From Chloroflexi bacterium UBA4733 (lineage in GTDB: Bacteria > Chloroflexota > UBA4733): a stretch of 13,279 nt of DNA. Location of the stretch: positions 1 to 13,279 of the forward strand of contig DHIZ01000065.1 of the NCBI GenBank assembly GCA_002404055.1, read 5' to 3'. Below, piece by piece: positions 5,770 through 13,252 of this stretch. The stretch's first letter is position 1. Each line of letters begins with the position of its first letter. The notes under the pieces are model-generated. The model was given only the letters and a program-made list of their open reading frames with translations, was not told where the DNA came from and did no database searches. The position numbers and the translations under genes were made by a program.

Positions 5770-7506
5770 ATGCATTCCACACCGCGTACGCTGCCAGTGC
5801 GCCTCTCGCGTCTGGTTCCGGTTGCTGTCATGCTCTTGTTGGCGCTGGCCTTCCTACCGGCGCGCAATGCCCAGGCCGGTACCGGCAGCTTCACCACGGT
5901 CTACGCCGACCACGTCTTTGACCAGTTGGTGGTGGACCCGACCAACACGCACATCGTGTTCGCGGCGGGCAGCGACCAGAATCAGAGTGTCTATGTCTTC
6001 AAGAGTTTCGACAGCGGCCAGACGTTTGCCAACACCTCGGCGACGTTCGCGCCGTTTTCCCTGTTCGCCATGGCCATCGCCAAGATCGATCCGCAAACGC
6101 TCTACGCCGGCGGCTACAACGGGGTCACCAAGCAGGGGGCCTTCTACTACACCCATAACGGCGGTGCGACCTGGACGGCCGGCGCTTCCGGCCTGAACGG
6201 CAGCAGCGTACAGGCAATTGTCGTCGACCCAACAGTGGCGTCAACGGTGTACCTGGGCACGAATGCCGGCGTCTACAAGTCCACCGATGGCGGTGTGACC
6301 GTCGCCCAGCTCAGTGGCATGGGAGCGCGCAGCGTCCACGCCATGGCCTACGACCACAATTCGCCAGCCGACTTCTACGCCGGCACCGACACCAACACCG
6401 ACCCCGGCGTCTGGCGGTCGACCGACAACGGCAACACCTGGACCAACATGAATAGCGGCCTGCCGAGCGGCACTGTCCTCCAACTGGCCTTCGACACCAC
6501 TTCCACCCAGACGCTCTATGTCAACGTCGCCACGTCTCCGAACTCCCTGGTCAAGACCACGAACGGTGGTAGCAACTGGACAGTCATCAATAAGCCGGGC
6601 GACCCGATCGCCGGCATTGCCGTTGACCCGCTCAACGGCAACAACGTCTACATCACCACGTCTACTGCTGCCCTACGCAGCGCTGACGGCGGATCAACCT
6701 TCGTGCCGATCTTCCAGAAGGGCAGTGGAGCAATCGTGGTAGATGGCTCCAGTCCGCAAGACATCTACATCGGTGGCGCCGGCATCACCAGCTTCACCTC
6801 CGGCCCGCCGCCGATTACCGTGGTGCCGACCGCCACGGCAGTGCCGACGGCCACGCCCCAGCCCGGCGTGAACTGTCAGTTGCCGGCTACCACAGGCGGC
6901 TCCTATACGTTCCCGCAAACCAACCACACGGTCAGCGGCGCCTGGTTGCAATACCTGCGAACGCACGGTGACGTGGATATCCTGGGCTACCCGCGCAGCG
7001 AAGTGATCTGCGACCCGATCACCGGCCAGACCGTGCAATACTTTCAGCGTGTGGTGCTGGAGTATCACCCGGAGAATGCTCCCACCTATCAGATAGAGCG
7101 CCGGTTGCTGGTACCTTTGCTCTTTGGCGGCGCCACCGATCCGCCGGCCGACAAGAACAGCCCACCGGCCGGCGATTCCTACTACTTCCTGCAGACCGGC
7201 CACTTCGTCGCCAACGTCGCGCCCGACGGCAGCCCGACCTTCTTCAAGCGGTTCTTCGATGGCCACGGCAAGGAGGACACCTTCGGCTACCCGCTGGAGG
7301 AGCCGAAGCAGCGGACCGGCCCGGACGGCGCCGTGCGCTGGACCCAGCGCTTCCAGGCGGCAATCATGGAATACCACTCCGAGAACGACAAGGCGGGCAA
7401 CGTGCCGGGGACATCCATCCCCTTCGTGACCTACCGCGTCCAGCTCACCCTGCTGGGTGACCAGTACATCGCGCAAAATCACCTGCCGTTCATCCCGCAA
7501 TCGTAG
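5770..7506 (+). CDS. Secreted Asp-box beta-propeller protein with duplicated C-terminal GYP module
   Basis: 578 residues from the ATG at 5770. A signal peptide (1-36) ends at AQA. Residues 37-340 look like a sortilin/VPS10- or BNR-type beta-propeller: six Asp-box-like turns of the form S/T-x-(D/N)-x-G-x-T-(W/F) occur near 79-86, 128-135, 171-178, 217-224, 263-270 and 304-311. A Pro/Thr/Ala linker (about 345-366) follows. The last 200 residues carry two related modules: F-x-Q-T-x-H (381-386 and 473-478), a GYP turn (406-408 and 506-508), a Q/R/F-rich strand (424-427 and 526-529) and E-Y-H (431-433 and 534-536). These modules recall LGFP repeats but I cannot name the family. Probably a cell-surface or secreted binding protein; no catalytic residues are evident. 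The ligand is unknown. It is 24 bp from the SDR gene downstream. Confidence 0.85.
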   Translation: MHSTPRTLPVRLSRLVPVAVMLLLALAFLPARNAQAGTGSFTTVYADHVFDQLVVDPTNTHIVFAAGSDQNQSVYVFKSFDSGQTFANTSATFAPFSLFAMAIAKIDPQTLYAGGYNGVTKQGAFYYTHNGGATWTAGASGLNGSSVQAIVVDPTVASTVYLGTNAGVYKSTDGGVTVAQLSGMGARSVHAMAYDHNSPADFYAGTDTNTDPGVWRSTDNGNTWTNMNSGLPSGTVLQLAFDTTSTQTLYVNVATSPNSLVKTTNGGSNWTVINKPGDPIAGIAVDPLNGNNVYITTSTAALRSADGGSTFVPIFQKGSGAIVVDGSSPQDIYIGGAGITSFTSGPPPITVVPTATAVPTATPQPGVNCQLPATTGGSYTFPQTNHTVSGAWLQYLRTHGDVDILGYPRSEVICDPITGQTVQYFQRVVLEYHPENAPTYQIERRLLVPLLFGGATDPPADKNSPPAGDSYYFLQTGHFVANVAPDGSPTFFKRFFDGHGKEDTFGYPLEEPKQRTGPDGAVRWTQRFQAAIMEYHSENDKAGNVPGTSIPFVTYRVQLTLLGDQYIAQNHLPFIPQS

Positions 7507-7530
7507 GGTGGCGACGACGAGGAGACAGTG

Positions 7531-8346
7531 ATGGATTTGCACCTTGCCGGGAAGACGGCGATCGTGACCGGCGGCAGCGCGGGCATTGGCGCTGCCTGTG
7601 CGCGCGCCCTGCATCAGGAGGGGGTGCGTGTTGCTATCGTGGCGCGCAACGAAGAACGGCTCCAGGCCACGGCCGCGGCAATCAGGGCGCAACCGAGCAT
7701 GGCCCCGTCCGCCGGGAGTGCTGACGCCGTCGTGTTGCCTATCGCGGCGGACGTCCGGCAACCGGAGGACATCCAGCGCGTCGTGGCAATGGCGTTGCAG
7801 CGTTTTGGCCACCTGGACATCCTTGTCAATAATGCCGGGGCGGCCAGCGCCGGCGCCTTCCTGACGCTGCCGGACGAGGCGTACCTGGACGCCTGGACCC
7901 TGAAGCTGCTGGGCTACATCCGCCTGGTGCGTGCCGTCGCCCCGCACATGATTGAGCGCCGCGACGGGCGCATCGTCAACATTGTCGGCGGCGCCGGTCG
8001 CACGCCATCACCCGCCTTTCTGGCCGGTTCAACGGCCAACGCCGCCTTGCTGAACTTCACACGCGGCATCTCCAAAGAGCTGGCTGGGCACAACGTGCGG
8101 ATCAACGCCATTTCTCCCGGCTCGACGGCGACGGAGCGGGCGGACCGGTTGGCTGAGCAACGGGCGGCGGCCAGCGGCATCACCGTGGCGGAAGCAAAAG
8201 CGCACACCGCCGGTTCCATTCCATTGGGCCATATGGTTGACCCCGACGAGATCGCCGCAATGGTGCTCCTGCTCGTCTCCGACCGTGTTCGCTCCATGAC
8301 CGGCGCTGAGGTGATCATCGACGGCGGCGCGACACCGGGCGTCTGA
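7531..8346 (+). CDS. SDR-family protein lacking the Ser-Tyr-Lys catalytic residues
   Basis: 271 residues with a classical SDR Rossmann fold: TGGSAGIG cofactor motif near the N-terminus (14-21), NNAG after strand 4, and a C-terminal DGGATPG as in FabG-like enzymes. The catalytic region is unusual. Where FabG-type proteins read SxxxxY-SASK, this one reads FLAGSTANAAL: by alignment the Tyr is Gly166, the Lys is Asn170, and the Ser about 13 residues earlier is Gly153. The NVRINAISPG motif after it is intact, so the alignment is firm. I recall an SDR subgroup with ANAALLNFT in place of SKAAL, so this is probably an established divergent clade and not a damaged gene. Oxidoreductase activity by the normal mechanism is doubtful. 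ATG at 7531 with GAGGAG 6 nt upstream; a GTG at 7528 adds only one residue. Confidence 0.88.
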   Translation: MDLHLAGKTAIVTGGSAGIGAACARALHQEGVRVAIVARNEERLQATAAAIRAQPSMAPSAGSADAVVLPIAADVRQPEDIQRVVAMALQRFGHLDILVNNAGAASAGAFLTLPDEAYLDAWTLKLLGYIRLVRAVAPHMIERRDGRIVNIVGGAGRTPSPAFLAGSTANAALLNFTRGISKELAGHNVRINAISPGSTATERADRLAEQRAAASGITVAEAKAHTAGSIPLGHMVDPDEIAAMVLLLVSDRVRSMTGAEVIIDGGATPGV

Positions 8347-8372
8347 CACGGCCTGCGTTTCGACTGTACACT
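8343..8372 (+). promoter_or_regulatory. Candidate sigma-70-type promoter before the Gfo/Idh/MocA gene
   Basis: CTGACA (8343-8348, five of six to TTGACA) overlaps the SDR stop codon. TACACT (8367-8372, four of six to TATAAT) follows after 18 bp. The start codon at 8406 is 33 bp further on. The 59-bp gap is the largest within the plus-strand run, so an internal promoter is plausible but unproven. Confidence 0.3.
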
Positions 8373-8405
8373 CTCCGCCACAACGGTGCTGAAAGGATCC
8401 TCCTG

Positions 8406-9479
8406 ATGACTGGAACAACCCTGCGCGTGGCAGTGGTGGGCTGCGGCAACATCGCCGGCCAGTATGCCCGCACGCTGCAGCCCTACGAAAACATTGTGCT
8501 CCGCGGCGCCACCGATATTGACCCGCAACGAGCGCAGGACTACGTCGCCCAGCATGGCGGCGTCGCCTACCCGGACCTCGACGCCTTGCTGGCGGATGAC
8601 GCGGTAGACGTGGTGCTCAACCTCACCATCCACACTGCCCACGTGGCCGTGACAACAGCGGCGCTCAACGCGGGTAAGCACGTCCATAGTGAAAAGCCGC
8701 TGGCGATCACCTACCCCGAAGCCAAGGGGCTGGTCGACCTCGCTGCTCAGCGCGGGCTGCGCCTGAGTTGCTCGCCCATCACTTTTCTCGGTGAAGCCCA
8801 ACAGACCGCCTGGAAGGTGATCCGAGAGGGGCAACTCGGCACGATTCGGCTGGCCTACGCTGAAGTGAATTGGGGACGCATCGAGTCCTGGCACCCGGCG
8901 CCGAGTCCCTTCTACGCAGTGGGCGCCTTGTTCGACGTTGGCGTCTACCCGCTGACGATCCTGACGACCATCTTCGGGCCGGCCCGCCGGGCCACCGCTT
9001 ACGGAACGGTGTTGCACCCCGACCGCGTCACGAAAGGCGGTGTACACTTTCACATCGACACCCCGGACTTCGTGGTCGCGGCAATCGAGCTGGCGAGCGG
9101 GCCGGTCGTTCGTCTGACCACCGATTTCTATGTCGCCCAGCAAACCAAGCAGAAGGGCATCGAGTTCCATGGCGACGATGGCTCCCTCTATCTGGAAAGC
9201 TGGCAGGGGTTCAACTCCGCCCTGGAGTTCGCGCCGTTCGGCAAGCCCTACAGTGCAGTACCGCTCGTGAAGGAACCGTACAAGGGCACCGAGTGGGGCC
9301 GCGCCGTCGTGGAACTGGGGCAGGCCATCGCCGAAGGTCGCCCGCAACGCGCCACCGGCGCCCAGGCCGCTCACGTCGTCGAGATTCTCAATGCCGTCGA
9401 CACGTCCATGAAGCAGGGCGGCGCCGTGGACATCACTTCAGGTTTTGCGCCACCGGCGCCGATGGACTGGGCAAAGTAG
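8406..9479 (+). CDS. Gfo/Idh/MocA-family oxidoreductase
   Basis: 357 residues. Members of this family oxidise or reduce a hydroxyl group of sugars, inositols or related polyols with NAD(P). The N-terminal Rossmann motif is GCGNIAG (12-18). The family block HSEKP places the conserved catalytic-site lysine at Lys97. The C-terminal alpha/beta domain carries GALFDVGVYPL (173-183), with Asp177 and Tyr181 at the usual active-site helix; many relatives have His at or near the latter. The length is normal and there is no signal peptide, so it acts in the cytoplasm. ATG at 8406 with AAAGGA 8 nt upstream. The next gene, an MDR-family dehydrogenase, starts 9 bp after its stop, and the two are probably translated together and act in one pathway. 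The substrate is not predictable. Confidence 0.92.
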   Translation: MTGTTLRVAVVGCGNIAGQYARTLQPYENIVLRGATDIDPQRAQDYVAQHGGVAYPDLDALLADDAVDVVLNLTIHTAHVAVTTAALNAGKHVHSEKPLAITYPEAKGLVDLAAQRGLRLSCSPITFLGEAQQTAWKVIREGQLGTIRLAYAEVNWGRIESWHPAPSPFYAVGALFDVGVYPLTILTTIFGPARRATAYGTVLHPDRVTKGGVHFHIDTPDFVVAAIELASGPVVRLTTDFYVAQQTKQKGIEFHGDDGSLYLESWQGFNSALEFAPFGKPYSAVPLVKEPYKGTEWGRAVVELGQAIAEGRPQRATGAQAAHVVEILNAVDTSMKQGGAVDITSGFAPPAPMDWAK

Positions 9480-9488
9480 GAGCGAGCA

Positions 9489-10541
9489 ATGCGTGGCGAG
9501 GCAGTCGTTTTCAGCGGACTAGAGCAGGCGGAGTTAGAGCCTTTCCAGATCGACCCGGCCGATCTGAAGCGGGGCGAGGCGATCGTGCGTGGCGAGTACT
9601 CGATCATCAGTGCCGGCACGGAGGGCTCCTTTTATACCAACCTCATGGCCGAGACGCCGGCGGTGTACCGCGCCGGTCAGGCGGCGCGACCGGCGTCCAT
9701 CTACCCGGCGCGCACCGGCTACGGGCACCTGGGCACGGTTCTGGCTGTGGGGCCGGACACGACCAACGTTCAGCCGGACGACCGCATTCTGACCTTCTCG
9801 CGCCATGGCTCGCTGGTGCGCGCGAACGTCGCCCGATTCGCGCTACCGGTGCCGGCCGAGGCGGATGGTCGGCAGGCCGTCTTCACGCGCATGGCGGGCG
9901 TGGCCATCACGGCCTTGCGCGCCTCCTCCTTCGCTGCCGGCGAGCAGGTGGTCGTGATCGGTCTGGGTCTGGTTGGCAACATGGCGGCCCAGATCTTCCA
10001 GTTGGCCGGGGCGGATGTCCTGGCGCTGGACCCGGCGCCGCGCCGCGTGGAGCTGGCGCTGCGCTGTGGCATCCGGCGGGCAGCGGCGGTGTCCGGTGAC
10101 GCGGCGCAGGCGGCGGTGCGCGAGTGGACCTCCGGCAAGGGGGCACGGGTTGTGGTGGAGGCGGTGGGGCGGTCCGACCTGCTGGCGCAAGGCGTGGAGA
10201 TGGCGGCGCGCCACGGTGACGTGATTTCGCTGGGCAGCCCGCGGGCGAGTCATGTGGCCGACATGACCCCGATGCTGGCACGCATCCACCTCCAGGCCAT
10301 CCGGCTCATCGGCGCCCTGGAGTGGACCTTCCCCATCGCCGAAACCGAGCGCGCGCAGCACAACATCCTCAACAACTACCGCACCCTCCTGCGCTGGATC
10401 ATGGATGGCCGCCTGGTGGTGGACCCGCTACGCACGCACGTGCTCCCCCCGCAACGCTGCCAGGAAGCCTACGCCGGACTGACTCACCAGAAAGATGAGT
10501 ATTTGGGCGTCGTCTTCGATTGGACGGCGCCCAACGGGTAG
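9489..10541 (+). CDS. MDR-family (alcohol-dehydrogenase-like) oxidoreductase, zinc ligands altered
   Basis: 350 residues with the medium-chain dehydrogenase layout: an N-terminal GroES-like domain, then a Rossmann domain with GLGLVG (158-163) and Asp near the end of the second strand (LALDPAPRR). The catalytic zinc site of classical alcohol dehydrogenases is not preserved: in place of C-G-T/S-D it has A-G-T-E (42-45), and in place of G-H-E it has G-Y-G (77-79). The four-cysteine structural-zinc loop is also absent. The SAGTE version is typical of a subgroup that includes BchC-like enzymes and MDR domains fused to Gfo/Idh/MocA domains. The AGGAG ribosome binding site (9478-9482) overlaps the stop codon of the Gfo/Idh/MocA gene, a close-coupling signal. 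Substrate unknown. A tail of 44 bp separates it from the Uma2 gene. Confidence 0.88.
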   Translation: MRGEAVVFSGLEQAELEPFQIDPADLKRGEAIVRGEYSIISAGTEGSFYTNLMAETPAVYRAGQAARPASIYPARTGYGHLGTVLAVGPDTTNVQPDDRILTFSRHGSLVRANVARFALPVPAEADGRQAVFTRMAGVAITALRASSFAAGEQVVVIGLGLVGNMAAQIFQLAGADVLALDPAPRRVELALRCGIRRAAAVSGDAAQAAVREWTSGKGARVVVEAVGRSDLLAQGVEMAARHGDVISLGSPRASHVADMTPMLARIHLQAIRLIGALEWTFPIAETERAQHNILNNYRTLLRWIMDGRLVVDPLRTHVLPPQRCQEAYAGLTHQKDEYLGVVFDWTAPNG

Positions 10542-10585
10542 CATAGTGGACCATGGACTGACGTCTCAAGGAAGGCCGGTTACTG

Positions 10586-11155
10586 ATGGTAGCTTCTCCT
10601 GCCCGCACCCGACGCTACTCGATTCATGATCTGGCGAATTTTCCTGACGATGGCAAACTCCGGGAGTTGGTCGACGGAAGCGTAGTGGAGTGGGATGTGC
10701 CGACCTATCGCCATAGCTTCCTGTTGGTTGCTCTCAGCGCCGAAGTGCGCAGCTTTGTACGCCAACGCCGGCTCGGGCAGGTTGTGGGTGGCGACACGAT
10801 GGTGCGCATTAAAGAGAGCGAGTTTGACGCCCGTGGCGCCGATATTGCCTTCTTTCAGCGGGGAAACCGGCCACAAGACATTGACGCTGCCGCGACGGAG
10901 CGGGTACCCGATTTTGTGGTTGAGATCATCTCGCCCACTGATCGTGCCGACCGAGTGATGGACAAGGTACGGGACTGGCTGCGAGCGGGCGTGCGTCTGC
11001 TCTGGTACCTGAATCCTCAGACCGGAATGGTCACGGTCTACCAGGGAGGGCAAATCAGGCACGTTCGTCCAAGCGAGACCCTTGACGGCGGAGATGTCTT
11101 GCCCGGCTTTGCCATCCGCCTGAGTGACCTTCAGCAAGAGCTGGAGGACGGCTGA
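10586..11155 (+). CDS. Uma2-family (DUF820) putative endonuclease
   Basis: 189 residues. Uma2 proteins have a PD-(D/E)XK restriction-endonuclease-like fold; they occur in many copies in cyanobacteria and Chloroflexota, and their biological role is not settled. The recognisable blocks are an N-terminal LRELVDG (25-31), GADIAFF (84-90), PDFVVEIISPTDRADRVMDK (108-127) and LWYLNPQTGMVTVYQ. The likely catalytic set is Glu27, Asp86, Glu113 and Lys127. ATG at 10586 with AAGGAAGG 10 nt upstream. Its stop is 15 bp from the stop of the convergent manA-type gene, with no hairpin terminator between, so the two transcripts probably overlap. No partner toxin, antitoxin or transposase is next to it. Confidence 0.88.
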   Translation: MVASPARTRRYSIHDLANFPDDGKLRELVDGSVVEWDVPTYRHSFLLVALSAEVRSFVRQRRLGQVVGGDTMVRIKESEFDARGADIAFFQRGNRPQDIDAAATERVPDFVVEIISPTDRADRVMDKVRDWLRAGVRLLWYLNPQTGMVTVYQGGQIRHVRPSETLDGGDVLPGFAIRLSDLQQELEDG

Positions 11156-11170
11156 ACAGCACCAACCCTA

Positions 11171-12352
11171 TCAGGACCGACCCAGTGTGCCCGCCAGGCC
11201 ACTCGGCTGGGGGCCGCAGACGATCAGACGCAGGCCGATGCCGCCCGATAGCGCCTGCCACCCACCCAGCGTGGCCGGCAGCAGGAAGCCCTGGCCCTGG
11301 CGCACCGGTAGTTCGCGGCCATTGCTGCTACTGAGGGCGCCGGAACCGCCCACGACGATGCCGATGGCGAGGGTACCATACGCGCGCTGCAACAACTGGT
11401 CGTCGGCGCCGACCGTCAGCAACTCGATCCAGAACTTGTCCTGGCCGCCGTCACCGACGGGCCGGGCGACCTGTGTCGCCGCCGCTTGACCTGCGGTCAT
11501 CCGCACCACTCCGGGATTGGCGGCGCGCTGCAGGTGGCTGAGCGACCAGTCGGACAACGGCGCCAGGTGGACGGCTTCCAGCGCCTGGGGCATAGTCAGG
11601 CCGAGGAAGCGACGCTCGTCGGGTAAGAGTGCGCCGCCGAACTCGCGGTCGAAGGAGATGGTGAAGTCGGTTGGCTCCTGGACTTCGGCGATCAGCAAGC
11701 CAGGGCCGATGGCGTGCGGCGTGCCGGCAGGCACATAATAGACGTCGCCGGGGTACACGGCGATCTTGTGCAGCACCGCAAGCAGAGCCGGCACGTCGCC
11801 CTCGGCCACCCAGCGCTGCAGCGTGGCCGGCTCAACCGCCTCGCGAAAGCCCAGGTAGACGTGCGGCGGGTCGCCGTCCAATTCGCGTGTAGCCAGCACG
11901 ACCCAACATTCCTCTTTGCCGTAGGGCGAATGGAAGTGCTGGGCGGCAAATACCTTGTCTGGATGGGCCTGCACCGTCAGCCGCATCGCTGAATCGAGCA
12001 CCTTGAACAGGATGCCGGTCGTGGCGCCATGCAGGCGCAGGTGCTGGGCGCCCAGGATCACCTCGGGATAGGCGGCGAGCAACGCCGGCATCGAACATGA
12101 GCCGTCCAGTCCGGCGCCATCGACCTGCCAGCCTTCCGGCAGTATCACCGTCCCAACGCCTTCGACTGCCGTAGTGCCGCCGGTGTTCCGAGCGGCGTTG
12201 ACGGCGCCGAACCAGGCCTCCGGCTGCGGCCCATCTGCCGGGTTCGTCACGCCGAGCCACCTCTCCAGGAGAGCTCCGCCGCGATAGACGCGATGGACGC
12301 GCGATGGCTCCAACAAAAGCGGTTGGAGCAACGTCCGTGGCAGTGCCGGCAT
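11171..12352 (-). CDS. manA: Mannose-6-phosphate isomerase, class I type
   Basis: 393 residues. Class I phosphomannose isomerases interconvert mannose-6-phosphate and fructose-6-phosphate in the cytoplasm with a zinc ion. The zinc site is visible: QAHPDK gives Gln128 and His130, GKEECW gives Glu148 (or Glu147), and PAGTPHAIG gives His213. The cupin core is followed by a C-terminal cupin-like part up to GLRLIVCGPQ. The N-terminus LLLEPSRVHRVYRGGALLERWLG is diverged, and the usual GESWE box is replaced by QPEAWFGA (43-50), so a related sugar-phosphate substrate is possible. ATG at 12352 with AAAGGAAG ending 3 nt upstream. It is transcribed towards the Uma2 gene and away from the helix-hairpin-helix gene. 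Confidence 0.88.
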   Translation of the reverse strand: MPALPRTLLQPLLLEPSRVHRVYRGGALLERWLGVTNPADGPQPEAWFGAVNAARNTGGTTAVEGVGTVILPEGWQVDGAGLDGSCSMPALLAAYPEVILGAQHLRLHGATTGILFKVLDSAMRLTVQAHPDKVFAAQHFHSPYGKEECWVVLATRELDGDPPHVYLGFREAVEPATLQRWVAEGDVPALLAVLHKIAVYPGDVYYVPAGTPHAIGPGLLIAEVQEPTDFTISFDREFGGALLPDERRFLGLTMPQALEAVHLAPLSDWSLSHLQRAANPGVVRMTAGQAAATQVARPVGDGGQDKFWIELLTVGADDQLLQRAYGTLAIGIVVGGSGALSSSNGRELPVRQGQGFLLPATLGGWQALSGGIGLRLIVCGPQPSGLAGTLGRS

Positions 12353-12534
12353 GGTCTTCCTTTCTGGTCGGTAGCAACTCGGTGACGCCGCGTGCTGGGT
12401 CAGCGATACAATGACGCCGAACCGTCCGAACCGACTACGACAGGGGACTGTACCATCGTCGGGTCGTCGAGGGAGGCGCCAGGGCCTACAATTGGCGCAG
12501 ACCGGCCAGGAGCGCGGAAACTGCGGAGAGGCGA
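12353..12534. promoter_or_regulatory. Divergent intergenic region with two TACAAT boxes
   Basis: 182 bp between divergent starts. On the plus strand TACAAT occurs at 12407-12412 and again at 12487-12492; each matches five of six of TATAAT. The -35 regions are poor: GTGACG at 12382-12387 with a 19-bp spacer for the first, and no good match for the second. The second box would leave a leader of about 35 nt before the TTG at 12535. No clear -10/-35 pair is seen for the manA-type gene on the minus strand. No conserved operator or riboswitch was recognised. Confidence 0.35.
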
Positions 12535-13143
12535 TTGGCTATCGTGAACGATCTCTGGCCGAACACTGACCCGCTGGCCTGGCACGTCGCGCTGGAACAC
12601 TACCCGGTGGTGGTGCTGGCTCAGGAGGTATCGCGCCTGCCGGAGTTGGACCGTTGGTATCAGGACGAGTTGCCGGAGTTGCTCAAAGCGAGGCTGCCTG
12701 CCTACGTCACAGCGGTGGAACTGCTACGAGCGACGGAGTGGAAGATGGCGCGGGGCGTCTGGCGACAACGCAACCTGCTGCTTGTGCGATCCAATGCCGC
12801 CGAGGATGTGGAAGTCGTGAGCAGAGCAGCGTTGGCCGCCGTTCCCGATCCCCTGACGCCGATCCGGCTACTGGCAACCCTGGATGGTGTCGGCCCCGCC
12901 ACGGCTTCCGCCATTGCCGCCGCCTATGCGCCGCAAGTCTACCCCTTCTTCGATGACCTGGTCGCCGGCCAGGTACCGGCGTTGGGGAAGCTGGATTTCA
13001 CCCTGCGCTACTACGCCCGCTATGCTGACGCCCTCCGGGAACGGGCGGGGCGGTTGGGCGGCGACTGGACGCCGTCACGCGTCGAACGGGCACTGTGGTC
13101 CAACGTCGGCGGCAAGGCGGGCGTACGACCGGCCGGCACGTGA
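12535..13143 (+). CDS. Uncharacterised protein with a helix-hairpin-helix motif
   Basis: 202 residues, start TTG at 12535 with GGAG (12525-12528) 6 nt upstream; the GTG at 12544 is an alternative. The N-terminal 100 residues are helical and rich in Trp/Leu/Glu (LDRWYQDELPELLKARL, then TEWKMARGVWRQRN). Near the middle is LATLDGVGPATASAIAAAYA (113-132), a good match to the helix-hairpin-helix element L-x-G-(V/I)-G-x-x-T-A, followed by YPFFDD (136-141) and an amphipathic Tyr/Arg-rich segment. HhH elements bind the DNA backbone non-specifically, and similar ones occur in HhH-GPD DNA glycosylases. I see neither the catalytic Lys/Asp pair in its usual place nor an iron-sulphur cluster motif, so it is not called a glycosylase. 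It stands alone, divergent from the manA-type gene. Confidence 0.75.
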   Translation: MAIVNDLWPNTDPLAWHVALEHYPVVVLAQEVSRLPELDRWYQDELPELLKARLPAYVTAVELLRATEWKMARGVWRQRNLLLVRSNAAEDVEVVSRAALAAVPDPLTPIRLLATLDGVGPATASAIAAAYAPQVYPFFDDLVAGQVPALGKLDFTLRYYARYADALRERAGRLGGDWTPSRVERALWSNVGGKAGVRPAGT

Positions 13144-13174
13144 TACCGGCGGCGACGGTCGTGCCGGACGCCCG

Positions 13175-13245
13175 GCGACTGAAGTCGCGGGCTACACCAG
13201 GCGAAGTCCGCCTTCGCGGACTGATTCAGCCGCCGAAGGGCGGCT
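13175..13245. repeat. Three tetraloop hairpins at the right end
   Basis: In order: GCGAC-TGAA-GTCGC (13175-13188) followed directly by GGGCTAC (13189-13195); AGTCCGC-CTTC-GCGGACT (13205-13222), a perfect 7-bp stem; and AGCCGCC-GAAG-GGCGGCT (13228-13245), also a perfect 7-bp stem. The first, a T(G/A)AA loop followed by GGGCTAC, has the same plan as the hairpin units at 328-413 and 472-556. No T tract follows, so terminator function for the gene ending at 13143 is possible only in a weak sense. Confidence 0.75.
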
Positions 13246-13252
13246 TTGCAGG

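Noticed and set aside
7914..9374. A 486-codon minus-strand frame opposite the SDR and Gfo/Idh/MocA genes
   Set aside because: It is a shadow of two well-supported plus-strand genes and spans their boundary, and has no recognisable domain. The 417-codon frame at 6694-7947 is rejected for the same reason.
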